From Crossiella cryophila (GTDB taxonomy: Bacteria > Actinomycetota > Actinomycetes > Mycobacteriales > Pseudonocardiaceae), in NCBI RefSeq assembly GCF_014204915.1, contig NZ_JACHMH010000001.1, positions 6,039,501-6,103,500 of the forward strand: 64,000 nucleotides of DNA, in the 5' to 3' direction. The notes below the pieces were generated by a model, which did no database searches, was not told the origin of the DNA, and saw only the letters and a program-made list of their open reading frames with translations. A program made the translations under genes and the position numbers. Positions 8,349-16,335 of this stretch are shown here, one piece after another. Each line of letters opens with the position of its first letter. Within the stretch, counting starts at the first letter, position 1.

Positions 8349-9758
8349 GTGAACACCAGTGTGCCTACGGCTCCCGCCGATCTGCCGCGCACCGCGGGCG
8401 CCCTGCGCGCCGCCGGGCACCAGCCGCGCGGTGTCGCCGAGGAGATCCGGACCAACCTGCTGGCCGCGCTGAGCGAACAGCGTCCGGTGTGGCGCGGCAT
8501 CGTCGGCTTCGACGAGACCGTGTTGCCGCAGCTGGAACGCGCCCTGCTGGCCGGCCACCACGTGGTGCTGCTCGGTGAGCGCGGCCAGGGCAAGACCCGC
8601 CTGGCCCGCACCCTCGCCGAACTGCTGGACGAGTGGACGCCGGTGATCGAGGGCGCCGAACTCGCCGAACACCCCCTGGACCCGATCACCCCCGCCTCCC
8701 GCCGCCGCGCCGCCGAACTCGGCGATGACCTGCCGGTGGCCTGGCTGCACCGCTCGCTGCGCTACGCCGAGAAACTCGCCACCCCCGACACCTCCGTCGG
8801 CGACCTGGTCGGCGACGTCGACCCGGTCAAGGTCGCCGAAGGCCGCAGCCTCGGCGACCCCGAGACCATCCACTTCGGGCTCATCCCGCGCGCCCACCGC
8901 GGCATCGTGGCCATCAACGAACTGCCCGACCTGGCCGAACGCATCCAGGTCGCGCTGCTCAACGTGATGGAGGAACGCGACGTCCAGGTCCGCGGCTACA
9001 CCCTGCGGCTGCCACTGGACGTGCTGCTGGTGGCCACCGCCAACCCGGAGGACTACACCAACCGCGGCCGCATCATCACCCCGCTCAAGGACCGCTTCGG
9101 CGCCGAGATCCGCACCCACTACCTCAGCGACCTCGACGACGAGATCAACCTGGTCCGTCAGGAAGCCGACCTGGTCGCCGAGGTCGGCGACCCGCTCCTG
9201 GAGGTCCTGGCCCGCTTCGTGGGGCACCTGCGCGAGTCCAGCGCGGTCGACCAGCGCTCCGGCGTCTCGGCCCGCTTCGCCGTGTCCGCGGCCGAGACCG
9301 TGGCCGCCGCTGCCCTGCAACGCGCCGCCCGCACCGGTGAGTGGCCCGCGGTGGCCCGGCCGGTGGACCTGGACGCGGTGACCCCGGTGCTGCGCGGCAA
9401 ACTCGAGTTCCACGCCGGCCTGGAGGAAGAAGCCGAGGAGCTGCTCACCCACCTGCTGCGCCGCTCCCTGGCCGAGACCGCCCGCACCGCTCTGGCCGGG
9501 ATCGACCTGCGCTCCCTGGTCGAGGCCGTCGCCGAGGGACACCCGGTGCGCACCGGACCGCGGGTGCGCGCCGCCGAGGTCCTCGCGGCCCTGCCCGAAC
9601 TGCCGGTGCTGCACGAGGTCGCCGCCCGCTTCGGCGTGCAGGCCACCGACCCGCCCGGCCGGATCGCCGCCGTGGTCGAACTGGCCCTGGAGTCGCTCTA
9701 CCTATCCAGGAACCTGGCCAAGGATCTCGAATCAGGAGACGCCGTCTACGGGGCCTGA
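8349..9758 (+). CDS. MoxR/Mg-chelatase-type AAA+ ATPase
   Basis: 469 residues. Walker A is GERGQGKT (about residues 77-84). The Walker B-like strand is GIVAINELPDL, with Asn in place of the usual Asp before Glu. Sensor 1 is LLVATANPEDY and an arginine-finger region follows (RGRIITPLKDRFG). This is the ATPase half of MoxR/VWA chaperone-like pairs that load metals or remodel protein complexes. The VWA partner (11096-13060) is not adjacent: a dipeptidase and a small secreted protein lie between. GTG start follows the divergent promoter region. Confidence 0.85.
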   Translation: MNTSVPTAPADLPRTAGALRAAGHQPRGVAEEIRTNLLAALSEQRPVWRGIVGFDETVLPQLERALLAGHHVVLLGERGQGKTRLARTLAELLDEWTPVIEGAELAEHPLDPITPASRRRAAELGDDLPVAWLHRSLRYAEKLATPDTSVGDLVGDVDPVKVAEGRSLGDPETIHFGLIPRAHRGIVAINELPDLAERIQVALLNVMEERDVQVRGYTLRLPLDVLLVATANPEDYTNRGRIITPLKDRFGAEIRTHYLSDLDDEINLVRQEADLVAEVGDPLLEVLARFVGHLRESSAVDQRSGVSARFAVSAAETVAAAALQRAARTGEWPAVARPVDLDAVTPVLRGKLEFHAGLEEEAEELLTHLLRRSLAETARTALAGIDLRSLVEAVAEGHPVRTGPRVRAAEVLAALPELPVLHEVAARFGVQATDPPGRIAAVVELALESLYLSRNLAKDLESGDAVYGA

Positions 9759-9787
9759 AACCCCTCCGGGGCTGGTAGAACAGGCCG

Positions 9788-10579
9788 ATGTCCTCGCGTT
9801 TGCGCCGAGCCATCGGCTCCGCCCTGCTCGCCCTGACCGCCTGCGCCACGCTCACGCCCCCGGCCACCGCGGCCGGGGGCGGGCTGCCGCCGGGGTTCGT
9901 CGCCCTGCACGAGGTCGACCCGACCATCCGGCACGACATCCGCTACTTCGGGCGGCACAACTTCGTCGGCGAACGCATCGACGGTTACCGGCAGCCGCTG
10001 TGCGTGCTGACCCGGCAGGCCGCGACCGCGTTGCGCGCCGCCCAGCGTGTGCTGCTGCGGCAGGGCTACACGCTCAAGGTCTATGACTGCTACCGGCCAC
10101 AGCGGGCGGTGGACCACTTCGTGCGCTGGGCCAAGGACCTCGCCGACGAGCGGATGAAACCCGAGTTCTACCCCAACGTGGACAAGTCCCGGCTCTTCGC
10201 CGACGGCTACATCGCGGAGAAGTCCGGGCACAGCCGCGGCAGCACCCTGGACGTCACCCTGGTCAAACTCCCCGTCCACCCGCAGCGCCCCTACCGGCCC
10301 GGCGAGCCCCTGGTGCCGTGCTTCGCGCCGGTGGGCCAGCGGTTCCCGGACAACACGGTGGACATGGGCACCGGCTACGACTGCTTCGACCCGTTGTCGC
10401 ACACCGAAAACCCGGCCATCACCGGCCCGGCCCGGGTGCACCGCGACCTGCTGCGCGGCACCCTGATCGCGGCCGGGTTCCGCAACCTGGCCGAGGAATG
10501 GTGGCACTTCACCCTCAACAACGAGCCCTTCCCGAGCACCTACTTCGACTTCCCGGTCGGGCGGCGCGCACTGCCCTGA
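9788..10579 (+). CDS. VanX-type D-Ala-D-Ala dipeptidase (M15D), lipoprotein
   Basis: 263 residues. The N-terminus (SALLALTACATLTPP) is a signal peptide with a lipobox-like LTAC, so the protein is probably exported and lipid-anchored. Zinc-dipeptidase motifs are present: SGHSRGSTLDVTL (SxHxxGxxxD, zinc His and Asp) and EEWWHF (catalytic Glu and zinc His), with VYDCYRPQRAV upstream. It cleaves D-Ala-D-Ala or related cell-wall dipeptides. Because it is exported, a housekeeping wall-recycling role is more likely than vancomycin resistance, and no vanHA neighbours exist. It interrupts the ATPase/VWA gene pair. Confidence 0.9.
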   Translation: MSSRLRRAIGSALLALTACATLTPPATAAGGGLPPGFVALHEVDPTIRHDIRYFGRHNFVGERIDGYRQPLCVLTRQAATALRAAQRVLLRQGYTLKVYDCYRPQRAVDHFVRWAKDLADERMKPEFYPNVDKSRLFADGYIAEKSGHSRGSTLDVTLVKLPVHPQRPYRPGEPLVPCFAPVGQRFPDNTVDMGTGYDCFDPLSHTENPAITGPARVHRDLLRGTLIAAGFRNLAEEWWHFTLNNEPFPSTYFDFPVGRRALP

Positions 10580-10694
10580 ACCGGCAGCTTTCCCGGGTCT
10601 GTTCAGTTGTGGCCGAATGCGGTGCCGGGATCGTCCTGGTTCTGGTTACGTGGCGGGACAGGGACATTCCGCGGGGCCAGAGCAGGGGAGAACC

Positions 10695-11006
10695 ATGCGT
10701 GAGTCGTTGAGGAAGATCGTCGTGGCCGGGGCGAGCCTGGCACTGGCCGGGGGTGCGGCGCTGGCCGTCAGCGCGCCCGCACAGGCCGCCGGGTCCGCCG
10801 CGGTGCCCAGCTGCGTGCGGGCGCTGGTCGGGGACTCCGCCACGCACGTGACCGTGGCCGTGCGCAACGACTGCGACTTCCCGGTGCGGGTGCGGGTCAA
10901 CTTCGTGCCCGGTCCGGCCGGCCCGTGCACCACGGTGCCGCCCCGGTGGACCCACACCGAGTCCCGGGCCAAGCCGGTCGCCTTCGGGCAGCTCACCGCC
11001 TGCTGA
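10695..11006 (+). CDS. Small secreted four-cysteine protein, tendamistat-like spacing
   Basis: 103 residues from ATG with GGGGAG upstream. A clear Sec signal peptide ends in APAQAA. The mature ~70 residues have four cysteines spaced 19-17-24; the central 17-residue spacing equals that of the Streptomyces alpha-amylase inhibitor tendamistat, and NDC-x-FPVRVRVNF fits its beta-strand pattern. The inhibitor's WRY active triad is absent, so amylase inhibition is doubtful. A strong terminator follows at once, making this a single-gene or short unit inside the ATPase/VWA locus. Confidence 0.7.
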   Translation: MRESLRKIVVAGASLALAGGAALAVSAPAQAAGSAAVPSCVRALVGDSATHVTVAVRNDCDFPVRVRVNFVPGPAGPCTTVPPRWTHTESRAKPVAFGQLTAC

Positions 11007-11018
11007 CCAGCGAATCGA

Positions 11019-11056
11019 CGGCAGGCCGCGCTCCCTCCGGCGGCCTGCCGTTTTCC
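11019..11056 (+). terminator. Rho-independent terminator
   Basis: Perfect 11-bp stem CGGCAGGCCGC / GCGGCCTGCCG with a 10-base loop, followed by TTTTCC. It lies 12 bases after the small secreted protein gene and 40 bases before the VWA gene, so the VWA gene probably has its own start of transcription or relies on read-through. Confidence 0.9.
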
Positions 11057-11095
11057 GTTGCGGGGCCGGTGATCGGCAGGCGTAGGGTGACGGAC

Positions 11096-13060
11096 ATGAG
11101 CGATCCGGTTCGGCGCTACCGGTATGGGCCGTTCTCCGGCGGGCCCGACCCGCTGGCGCCACCGCCCGACCTGCGCGCGGCACTGGAGGAGATCGGCCGG
11201 GACGTCATGGAGGGCCGCTCGCCCGACGCCGCACTGCGTGAACTGCTCCGCCGCGGCCTGCCCGAACAGCACGGACTCGACGAGATCACCCAGCGGCTCT
11301 GGCGCAAGCGCAGTGAGCTGCAACGACGCCACCGCCTGGACGGCACCCTGGAGCAGGTCAAGGAGCTGCTCCAGCAGGCGCTGACCAAGGAACGACAGGC
11401 CCTCGCCAGGGACCTGGACGACGACGCCCGGTTCCAGGAGTTCCAGCTCGACGAACTGCCCGGCAGCCCGGCCGGGGCCGTGCGCGAACTCGCCGAATAC
11501 CAGTGGCGCTCCAGCGAGGCCAGGGAGAGTTTCCAGGAGATCCGGCGACTGCTCGGCCAGGAAGCCCTCGAACAGCGCTTCCGCGGGATGAGCGAGGCAC
11601 TCAAGGCCACCACGCCCGAGGACGTCGAACGGGTGCGGGAGATGCTCGAGGACCTGTCCGCGCTGCTCGGCCAGCGGGCCCAGGGCGCACCCGACATCGA
11701 GCAGAAGTTCGCCGAGTTCATGGCCAGGCACGGCGAGTTCTTCCCGGAGAACCCGCGCACCGTCGACGAACTCGTCGACCTGCTCGCCGCCAGGGCCGCC
11801 GCCGCCCAGCGCCTGCTCAACTCGCTGTCCCAGCAGCAACGCCAGGAACTCGCCCAGCTCTCCCAGCAGGCATTCGGCGACCCGCGGCTGGCCCAGTCGC
11901 TGCAACAGCTCGACAACCAGCTCCGGCAACTCCGGCCAGGTCAGGACTGGACCGGGCGCGGCCGCTTCCGCGGTGAGAACCCCCTGGGTATGGCCGAGGG
12001 CGCGGCCGCGCTGCAGGACCTGGCCGAACTCGACCAGCTCGCCGAACAACTCGCCCAGTCCTACCCCGGCGCGCGCCTGGAGGACATCGACCTGGAGGCC
12101 CTCGCCCGCCAGCTCGGCCGTGAGTCCACCGTGGACATGCGGCGGCTGGCCGACCTCGAACGCCAGCTCCGCGACCGCGGCCTGCTCGAACGCGCCCCCG
12201 ACGGCGACCTGCGCCTGACCCCCAAGGCCATGCGCCAACTCGGCGACACCGCGTTGCGCGATGTGCTCGACCAGATCCGCACCCGCCGCGGCGACCGGGC
12301 CAGCCAGGCCGCGGGCGCCGCCGGCGAACTCAGCGGCGCGACCCGGCAGTGGCGCTTCGGCGACACCGAACCGTGGGACGTCGGCCGCACCGTGCGCAAC
12401 GCCGTCCTGCGCACCGCCGCCGCCCAACGGGACCGGGCGGTGCGCCTGGACGTGGCCGATGTGGAGATCGCCGAGACCGAACACCGCTCCAGGGCCGCGG
12501 TCGCGCTGTGCGTGGACACCTCCTGGTCGATGGTCCAGGACGGGCGGTGGCTGCCGATGAAACGCACCGCGCTGGCCCTGCACCACCTGATCAGCACCCG
12601 CTTCCGCGCGGACGCCCTGCAGGTCATCACCTTCGGCCGGGAAGCCGCCACCACCGGCATCGCGGAACTGACAGCGCTGGAAGGCGCGTGGGAACAGGGC
12701 ACCAACCTGCACCACGCACTACTGCTCGCCGGACGGCACCTGCGCCGCCACCCCGACGCCCAGCCGGTGGTCCTGGTCGTCACCGACGGCGAACCCACCG
12801 CGCACCTGGAACCCGACGGCGAGGCCGTCTTCGACTACCCACCCCGCCCGGAAACCCTGGCCCGCACCCTGGCCGAACTCGACGCGCTGGCCAGACTGGG
12901 CAGCAACCTCACCGTGTTCCGCCTCGGCGAGGACCCGCGGCTGACCCGATTCGTCGACCTGATGGCCCGCCGCAGCAACGGCCGCGTAGTCGCCCCGGAC
13001 CTGGACGGCCTGGGCGCCGCAGTGGTCACGGACTACCTCCGCAACCGCCGCCCCCGCTGA
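11096..13060 (+). CDS. VWA domain protein, partner of the MoxR-type ATPase
   Basis: 654 residues from ATG at 11096 (MSDPVRRYRYGPFSGG). Residues 1-430 are charged and helical with many Gln/Glu/Arg repeats, likely a coiled-coil scaffold. The C-terminal VWA domain carries the MIDAS motif DTSWS, the second-site Thr in EQGTNLHHAL and the Asp in VTDGEP. Such proteins couple with MoxR-type ATPases in metal insertion or complex remodelling. It is separated from its ATPase by 1.3 kb holding two exported-protein genes and a terminator, an unusual split of a normally adjacent pair. Confidence 0.87.
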   Translation: MSDPVRRYRYGPFSGGPDPLAPPPDLRAALEEIGRDVMEGRSPDAALRELLRRGLPEQHGLDEITQRLWRKRSELQRRHRLDGTLEQVKELLQQALTKERQALARDLDDDARFQEFQLDELPGSPAGAVRELAEYQWRSSEARESFQEIRRLLGQEALEQRFRGMSEALKATTPEDVERVREMLEDLSALLGQRAQGAPDIEQKFAEFMARHGEFFPENPRTVDELVDLLAARAAAAQRLLNSLSQQQRQELAQLSQQAFGDPRLAQSLQQLDNQLRQLRPGQDWTGRGRFRGENPLGMAEGAAALQDLAELDQLAEQLAQSYPGARLEDIDLEALARQLGRESTVDMRRLADLERQLRDRGLLERAPDGDLRLTPKAMRQLGDTALRDVLDQIRTRRGDRASQAAGAAGELSGATRQWRFGDTEPWDVGRTVRNAVLRTAAAQRDRAVRLDVADVEIAETEHRSRAAVALCVDTSWSMVQDGRWLPMKRTALALHHLISTRFRADALQVITFGREAATTGIAELTALEGAWEQGTNLHHALLLAGRHLRRHPDAQPVVLVVTDGEPTAHLEPDGEAVFDYPPRPETLARTLAELDALARLGSNLTVFRLGEDPRLTRFVDLMARRSNGRVVAPDLDGLGAAVVTDYLRNRRPR

Positions 13061-13087
13061 CCCAAAACCGCCAACACCCCGTACGAG

Positions 13088-13236
13088 AACGGCCAACACA
13101 CCGCCCATAACGGCCAACACACCGTACGAGAACGGCCAACACGCCGGGGGAGGGTTCGGGTTTGAACCCCCTCCGCGCGTGTTGGCCGTTCTCGTACCCA
13201 GTGTTGGCCGTTATGGGACGGTGTGTTGGCCGTTGC
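13088..13236. repeat. Long imperfect inverted repeat 1 (AACGGCCAACAC units)
   Basis: Three copies of AACGGCCAACAC on the + strand (13088, 13109, 13132) face three copies of its complement GTGTTGGCCGTT (13179, 13201, 13223). The two arms of about 65 bases match nearly throughout, including the spacers (CCCATAACGG, GTACGAGAACGG), and close through GGGTTC/GAACCC. A degenerate seventh unit lies at about 13066. The whole could extrude as one long hairpin. It sits between the convergent ends of the VWA and ABC-F genes. Confidence 0.9.
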
Positions 13237-13297
13237 GGACGGGCAGGCGGGTGAAGCCCGAACAGGCGGCCGGGGTGGCTTTTCAACACTCCCCGAG

Positions 13298-13450
13298 CGG
13301 TTCCCCCATCCCCGTCAGCCTGGAGAGGACACACCACATCCCGGGCAAGCGGCCCGCAACACAAACCGCCACCCGGCGAACCCCAACGCGACCGGCCGCT
13401 TGCCCGGGATGTGGTTTGGTATCGGAAGGCTGACGGGGATGGGGGAACCG
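13298..13450. repeat. Long inverted repeat 2, two-block arms
   Basis: Left blocks at 13298-13320 and 13334-13354 are exact reverse complements of right blocks at 13428-13450 and 13394-13414 (23 bp and 21 bp). The two 13-base segments between blocks are unrelated, giving a symmetric internal bulge; the central loop is 39 bases. Exact arms with diverged interior suggest selection on the arms or recent formation. The rest of the 13061-13561 intergenic stretch holds inverted repeat 1 and, near 13455-13475, a small GAGCAC/GTGCTC hairpin; no gene is evident. Confidence 0.92.
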
Positions 13451-13561
13451 TACGAGCACTGCTCTGTGCTCTTGTTCTTGATTTCCCCCCCATCCTTTGA
13501 TTCCTGCCCGTCCGGCGAGGACGCTCTTGATCTTCGCTCTTGCCCCAACACGCCGGGTGGA

Positions 13562-15160
13562 TCACATGGGGTCTACCTCTGTCAGGTCGGTGTCCAGGTG
13601 TAGCCAGCGGGTGATGCCGAGGCAACGCAGGAACGGGATGTCGTGGCTGGAGACCACCAGGGCGCCGGCGTAGGCGGTCAGGGCCTGGGTCAGCTGGGCG
13701 ACGCTGGCCAGGTCCAGGTTGTTCGTCGGCTCGTCCAGCAGGAACAGTTGCGGGGCGGGTTCGGCGAGCAGCAGGGTGGCCAGGGATGCGCGGAAGCGTT
13801 CGCCGCCGGAGAGCGTGCCGGCCTGCTGTTCGGCTTTGCGGCCGCGCAGCAGGAACTTGGCCAGCTGGGCCCTGATCGACTGCGCCGAGGCATCCGGCGC
13901 CGCCGCGGCCACGTTGTCGATCGTGGACAACCGGTCGTCCAGCACGTCCAGGCGTTGTGGCAGCCAGCGCATCGGGACCTTCAGCGCCACCTCCCCGGAC
14001 ACCGGCGCCAGGGTGCCCGCGATGGTGCGCAGCAGGGTCGTCTTGCCGGAGCCGTTCGCCCCGACCAGTGCGATCCGCTCCGGCCCGCGCAGGTCCAAAT
14101 CGAGCACCGGACCGTTGCGCAATTCCACTGTGGACAGTCGAAGCACCTCGCGGCCGGGCGGGACCTCGGTGTGCGGCAACCGGATCCGGATCTCCTCGTC
14201 CACCCGCACCGCCTCCTCGGCCTCCTTGACCCGGTCCTTGGCCTCGGCCAGCTTCTCCAGATGCATGTTCCGGTGCTTGCCGGCCGAGACCTCCGCGGCC
14301 CGCTTCCGGTTGCCCATCACGATCTTGGGCTCCCGTTTCTGCTCACTCATCTTCTGCCCGTACCGCTGCCGCCGGTCCAGCTTGGTCCGCGCCTCGATCA
14401 TCTCCCGCTGCTGCCGCCGCAGGTCCTGCTCGGCCGCGCGCACCAGGCGGTGCGCGGTCTCCTGTTCGGCGGCCACCGCGGCCTCGTAATCGCTGAAGTT
14501 GCCGCCGTAGTACCGGACCTCGCCCTCGCGCAGGTCCGCGATCCGGTCCACCAGGTCCAGGAGTTCCCGGTCGTGTGAGACCACCACCAGCACCCCCGGC
14601 CAGTCCGCTACGGCGCGGTGCACCAGGCGGCGGGCACGAAGGTCCAGGTTGTTGGTCGGCTCGTCGAGCAGCAGGACCGGCGGCCGTCGCACCAGCAGCG
14701 CGGCAAGCGCGAGCAGGACGGACTCACCTCCGGAGACGGCTCCGACGGTGCGGTCGAGGTCGAGGTGGCCGAGGCCGAGCCGGTCGAGGGTGGCCCTGGT
14801 GCGTTCCTCGACGTCCCAGTCCTCGCCGACGACGCCGAAGTCGGCTTCGGTGCCGCGACCGGATTCGATCGCCGCGAGGGCTTGGCGCTGCGCCGTGATA
14901 CCGAGTACGTCATCGATCCTCCTGGTGGCGTCCAACGTGATGGTCTGCGGCAGGTAACCCAGCTCGCCGGTGATGCTGATCGACCCGGACGCGGGGGTCA
15001 GCTCACCGGCCAGCAGCCGCAGCAGGGTGGATTTCCCGGATCCGTTGACCCCGATCAGCCCGGTCCGGCCTTCGCCGATGAGCAGGTTGAGGTCGGTGAA
15101 GACGGAATCACCGTCAGGCCAACGGAATCCGAGCGCGGAACACACAATGGATGCGCTCAT
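13562..15160 (-). CDS. ABC-F ATPase, antibiotic-resistance/translation type
   Basis: 532 residues from ATG at 15160, preceded by GGGAGGTG. Two ABC domains without membrane segments: Walker A GVNGSGKST and GANGSGKTT, signatures VSGGE and LSGGE, Walker B LLLDEPTNNLDL and LFLLDEPTNNLDL. Between them is a charged linker (about residues 240-310) of the kind that reaches the ribosomal P-site region. ABC-F proteins of this class protect ribosomes from antibiotics or tune translation; the drug cannot be told from sequence. A short open frame ends on its ATGA start and may be a leader. Convergent with the VWA gene. Confidence 0.9.
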   Translation of the reverse strand: MSASIVCSALGFRWPDGDSVFTDLNLLIGEGRTGLIGVNGSGKSTLLRLLAGELTPASGSISITGELGYLPQTITLDATRRIDDVLGITAQRQALAAIESGRGTEADFGVVGEDWDVEERTRATLDRLGLGHLDLDRTVGAVSGGESVLLALAALLVRRPPVLLLDEPTNNLDLRARRLVHRAVADWPGVLVVVSHDRELLDLVDRIADLREGEVRYYGGNFSDYEAAVAAEQETAHRLVRAAEQDLRRQQREMIEARTKLDRRQRYGQKMSEQKREPKIVMGNRKRAAEVSAGKHRNMHLEKLAEAKDRVKEAEEAVRVDEEIRIRLPHTEVPPGREVLRLSTVELRNGPVLDLDLRGPERIALVGANGSGKTTLLRTIAGTLAPVSGEVALKVPMRWLPQRLDVLDDRLSTIDNVAAAAPDASAQSIRAQLAKFLLRGRKAEQQAGTLSGGERFRASLATLLLAEPAPQLFLLDEPTNNLDLASVAQLTQALTAYAGALVVSSHDIPFLRCLGITRWLHLDTDLTEVDPM

Positions 15161-15294
15161 GCGCACCTCCCGGGAAGTCGTCGCGAAGAAAGAGGGGGGC
15201 GACGGACGAGCGCACGGCGACGGCACAACTCAGGAGGGAGGCAACGCGTCCAAGAAGGGAGCGGCCAGGTCCGAGCACGGGCGGAGGCGGACAT
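15157..15294 (-). CDS. Possible leader peptide of the ABC-F gene
   Basis: A 45-codon open frame from ATG at 15294 ends with TGA that overlaps the ABC-F start as ATGA. The product is Arg- and Pro-rich, with Arg-Arg-Arg, Arg-Arg-Pro-Pro and Arg-Arg-Leu-Pro runs that could stall a ribosome. ABC-F resistance genes are often controlled by short leaders. Against it: codon bias is weak and GAGG lies too close to the ATG for a normal ribosome-binding site. Kept as a low-confidence call. Confidence 0.25.
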   Translation of the reverse strand: MSASARARTWPLPSWTRCLPPELCRRRALVRRPPLSSRRLPGRCA

Positions 15295-15425
15295 GCCTCA
15301 ACGTCGCGGTGACTCGTAACCTCAGCCGGTCAACCTGTACTCCCTGGGACGGCAATGGGACGCGTTCCACGTTAGGACCGCCCGGATCGCGCCGCAACCC
15401 CATTTCGCTCAGTCCACATGAGACG

Positions 15426-16313
15426 ATGCTCGCCGTGCTGGATCACGGCCTGCCGACCCCGGTCGGTTTCGTCCTCGGCGGCGGCGGAAGCCTGGGCGCC
15501 ATCCAGGTCGGCATGCTGCGCGCGCTGGCCGAACACGGCATCCGCCCCGATCTGGTGATCGGCACCTCGGTCGGCTCGGTCAACGGCTCGCTGCTGGCCC
15601 TGGACCCGGAGCACGCGGCCGGGCGGCTCACCCGGATGTGGGCGAAGATGACCCGCTCCCGGGTCTTCCCCGGCGGCCCGCTCAAACAACTCCGCACCCT
15701 GCGCGCCGGGCGCAACCACCTCTTCCGCAACACCGGCCTGGCCGAGGTGCTCGCCGAGGGCCTGGACGGCGCCACCCGGTTCACCGACCTGACGCTGCCC
15801 TTCGGCGCGGTCGCGGTGGACGCGGTCACCGCGCTGCCGGTGCTGCTGCACGAGGGCGACCTGGTCCCGGCGATCCTGGCCAGCGCGGCCATCCCCGGCA
15901 TCTACCCGCCGGTGCGCATCGGCGAGCAGGTGCTCTACGACGGGGGCGTGCTGGCCAACGTGCCGGTGCGGCAGGCCCTGAGCATGGGCGCGAAATCGCT
16001 GATCGTGCTGGACTGCGCCTTCCCCGGCCACCTGCCCGGCGTGCCCGCCTCGCTGCCGGAGACCCTGCTGTTCTGGGCCACCCTGGCCACCCGCAACCAG
16101 GCGGTGCTGGAGGCGACCAGGTGCGCGGAGTTCGCGCCGATCGTCTACCTGCCCGGCGCCCCCGCCCGCCCGGTCACGCCCCTGGACTTCCGGTTCACCA
16201 GCGAGCTGATCGCCAGCTCCTACGCCGAGTGCACCGAGTTCCTGTCCCGGCTGCGGGTGGACGGGCCAGGGCTGTACGGACATCCCGCGGGGCCGACGCC
16301 CGGCACGCCCTGA
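15426..16313 (+). CDS. Patatin-like phospholipase/acylhydrolase
   Basis: 295 residues. The glycine-rich oxyanion loop GFVLGGGGSLGAIQVG is followed by the nucleophile elbow GTSVGS (GxSxG) and the catalytic Asp in YDGGVLANVP (DGG motif), together the Ser-Asp dyad of bacterial patatins. Cytosolic or membrane-associated lipid acylhydrolase; the substrate is unknown. It diverges from the ABC-F gene and is 22 bases upstream of an MFS transporter gene, likely one transcript. Start at the ATG nearest the conserved N-terminus; the open frame extends further upstream without family sequence. Confidence 0.88.
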   Translation: MLAVLDHGLPTPVGFVLGGGGSLGAIQVGMLRALAEHGIRPDLVIGTSVGSVNGSLLALDPEHAAGRLTRMWAKMTRSRVFPGGPLKQLRTLRAGRNHLFRNTGLAEVLAEGLDGATRFTDLTLPFGAVAVDAVTALPVLLHEGDLVPAILASAAIPGIYPPVRIGEQVLYDGGVLANVPVRQALSMGAKSLIVLDCAFPGHLPGVPASLPETLLFWATLATRNQAVLEATRCAEFAPIVYLPGAPARPVTPLDFRFTSELIASSYAECTEFLSRLRVDGPGLYGHPAGPTPGTP

Positions 16314-16335
16314 CCCGTCTGGTTGTCTGGACAAC

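Noticed and set aside
9788-10579. Vancomycin-resistance operon around the VanX-like gene
   Set aside because: No vanH or vanA/B-type ligase or vanRS genes are adjacent, and the protein has an export signal, unlike cytosolic VanX.
10646-12715. 689-codon minus-strand frame across the VWA gene
   Set aside because: Antisense shadow of the VWA gene, crossing a terminator and another gene; no domain or codon-bias support.
13081-13450. CRISPR array or insertion-sequence ends
   Set aside because: Repeats are inverted, not direct with unique spacers of constant size, and there is no transposase or target duplication.
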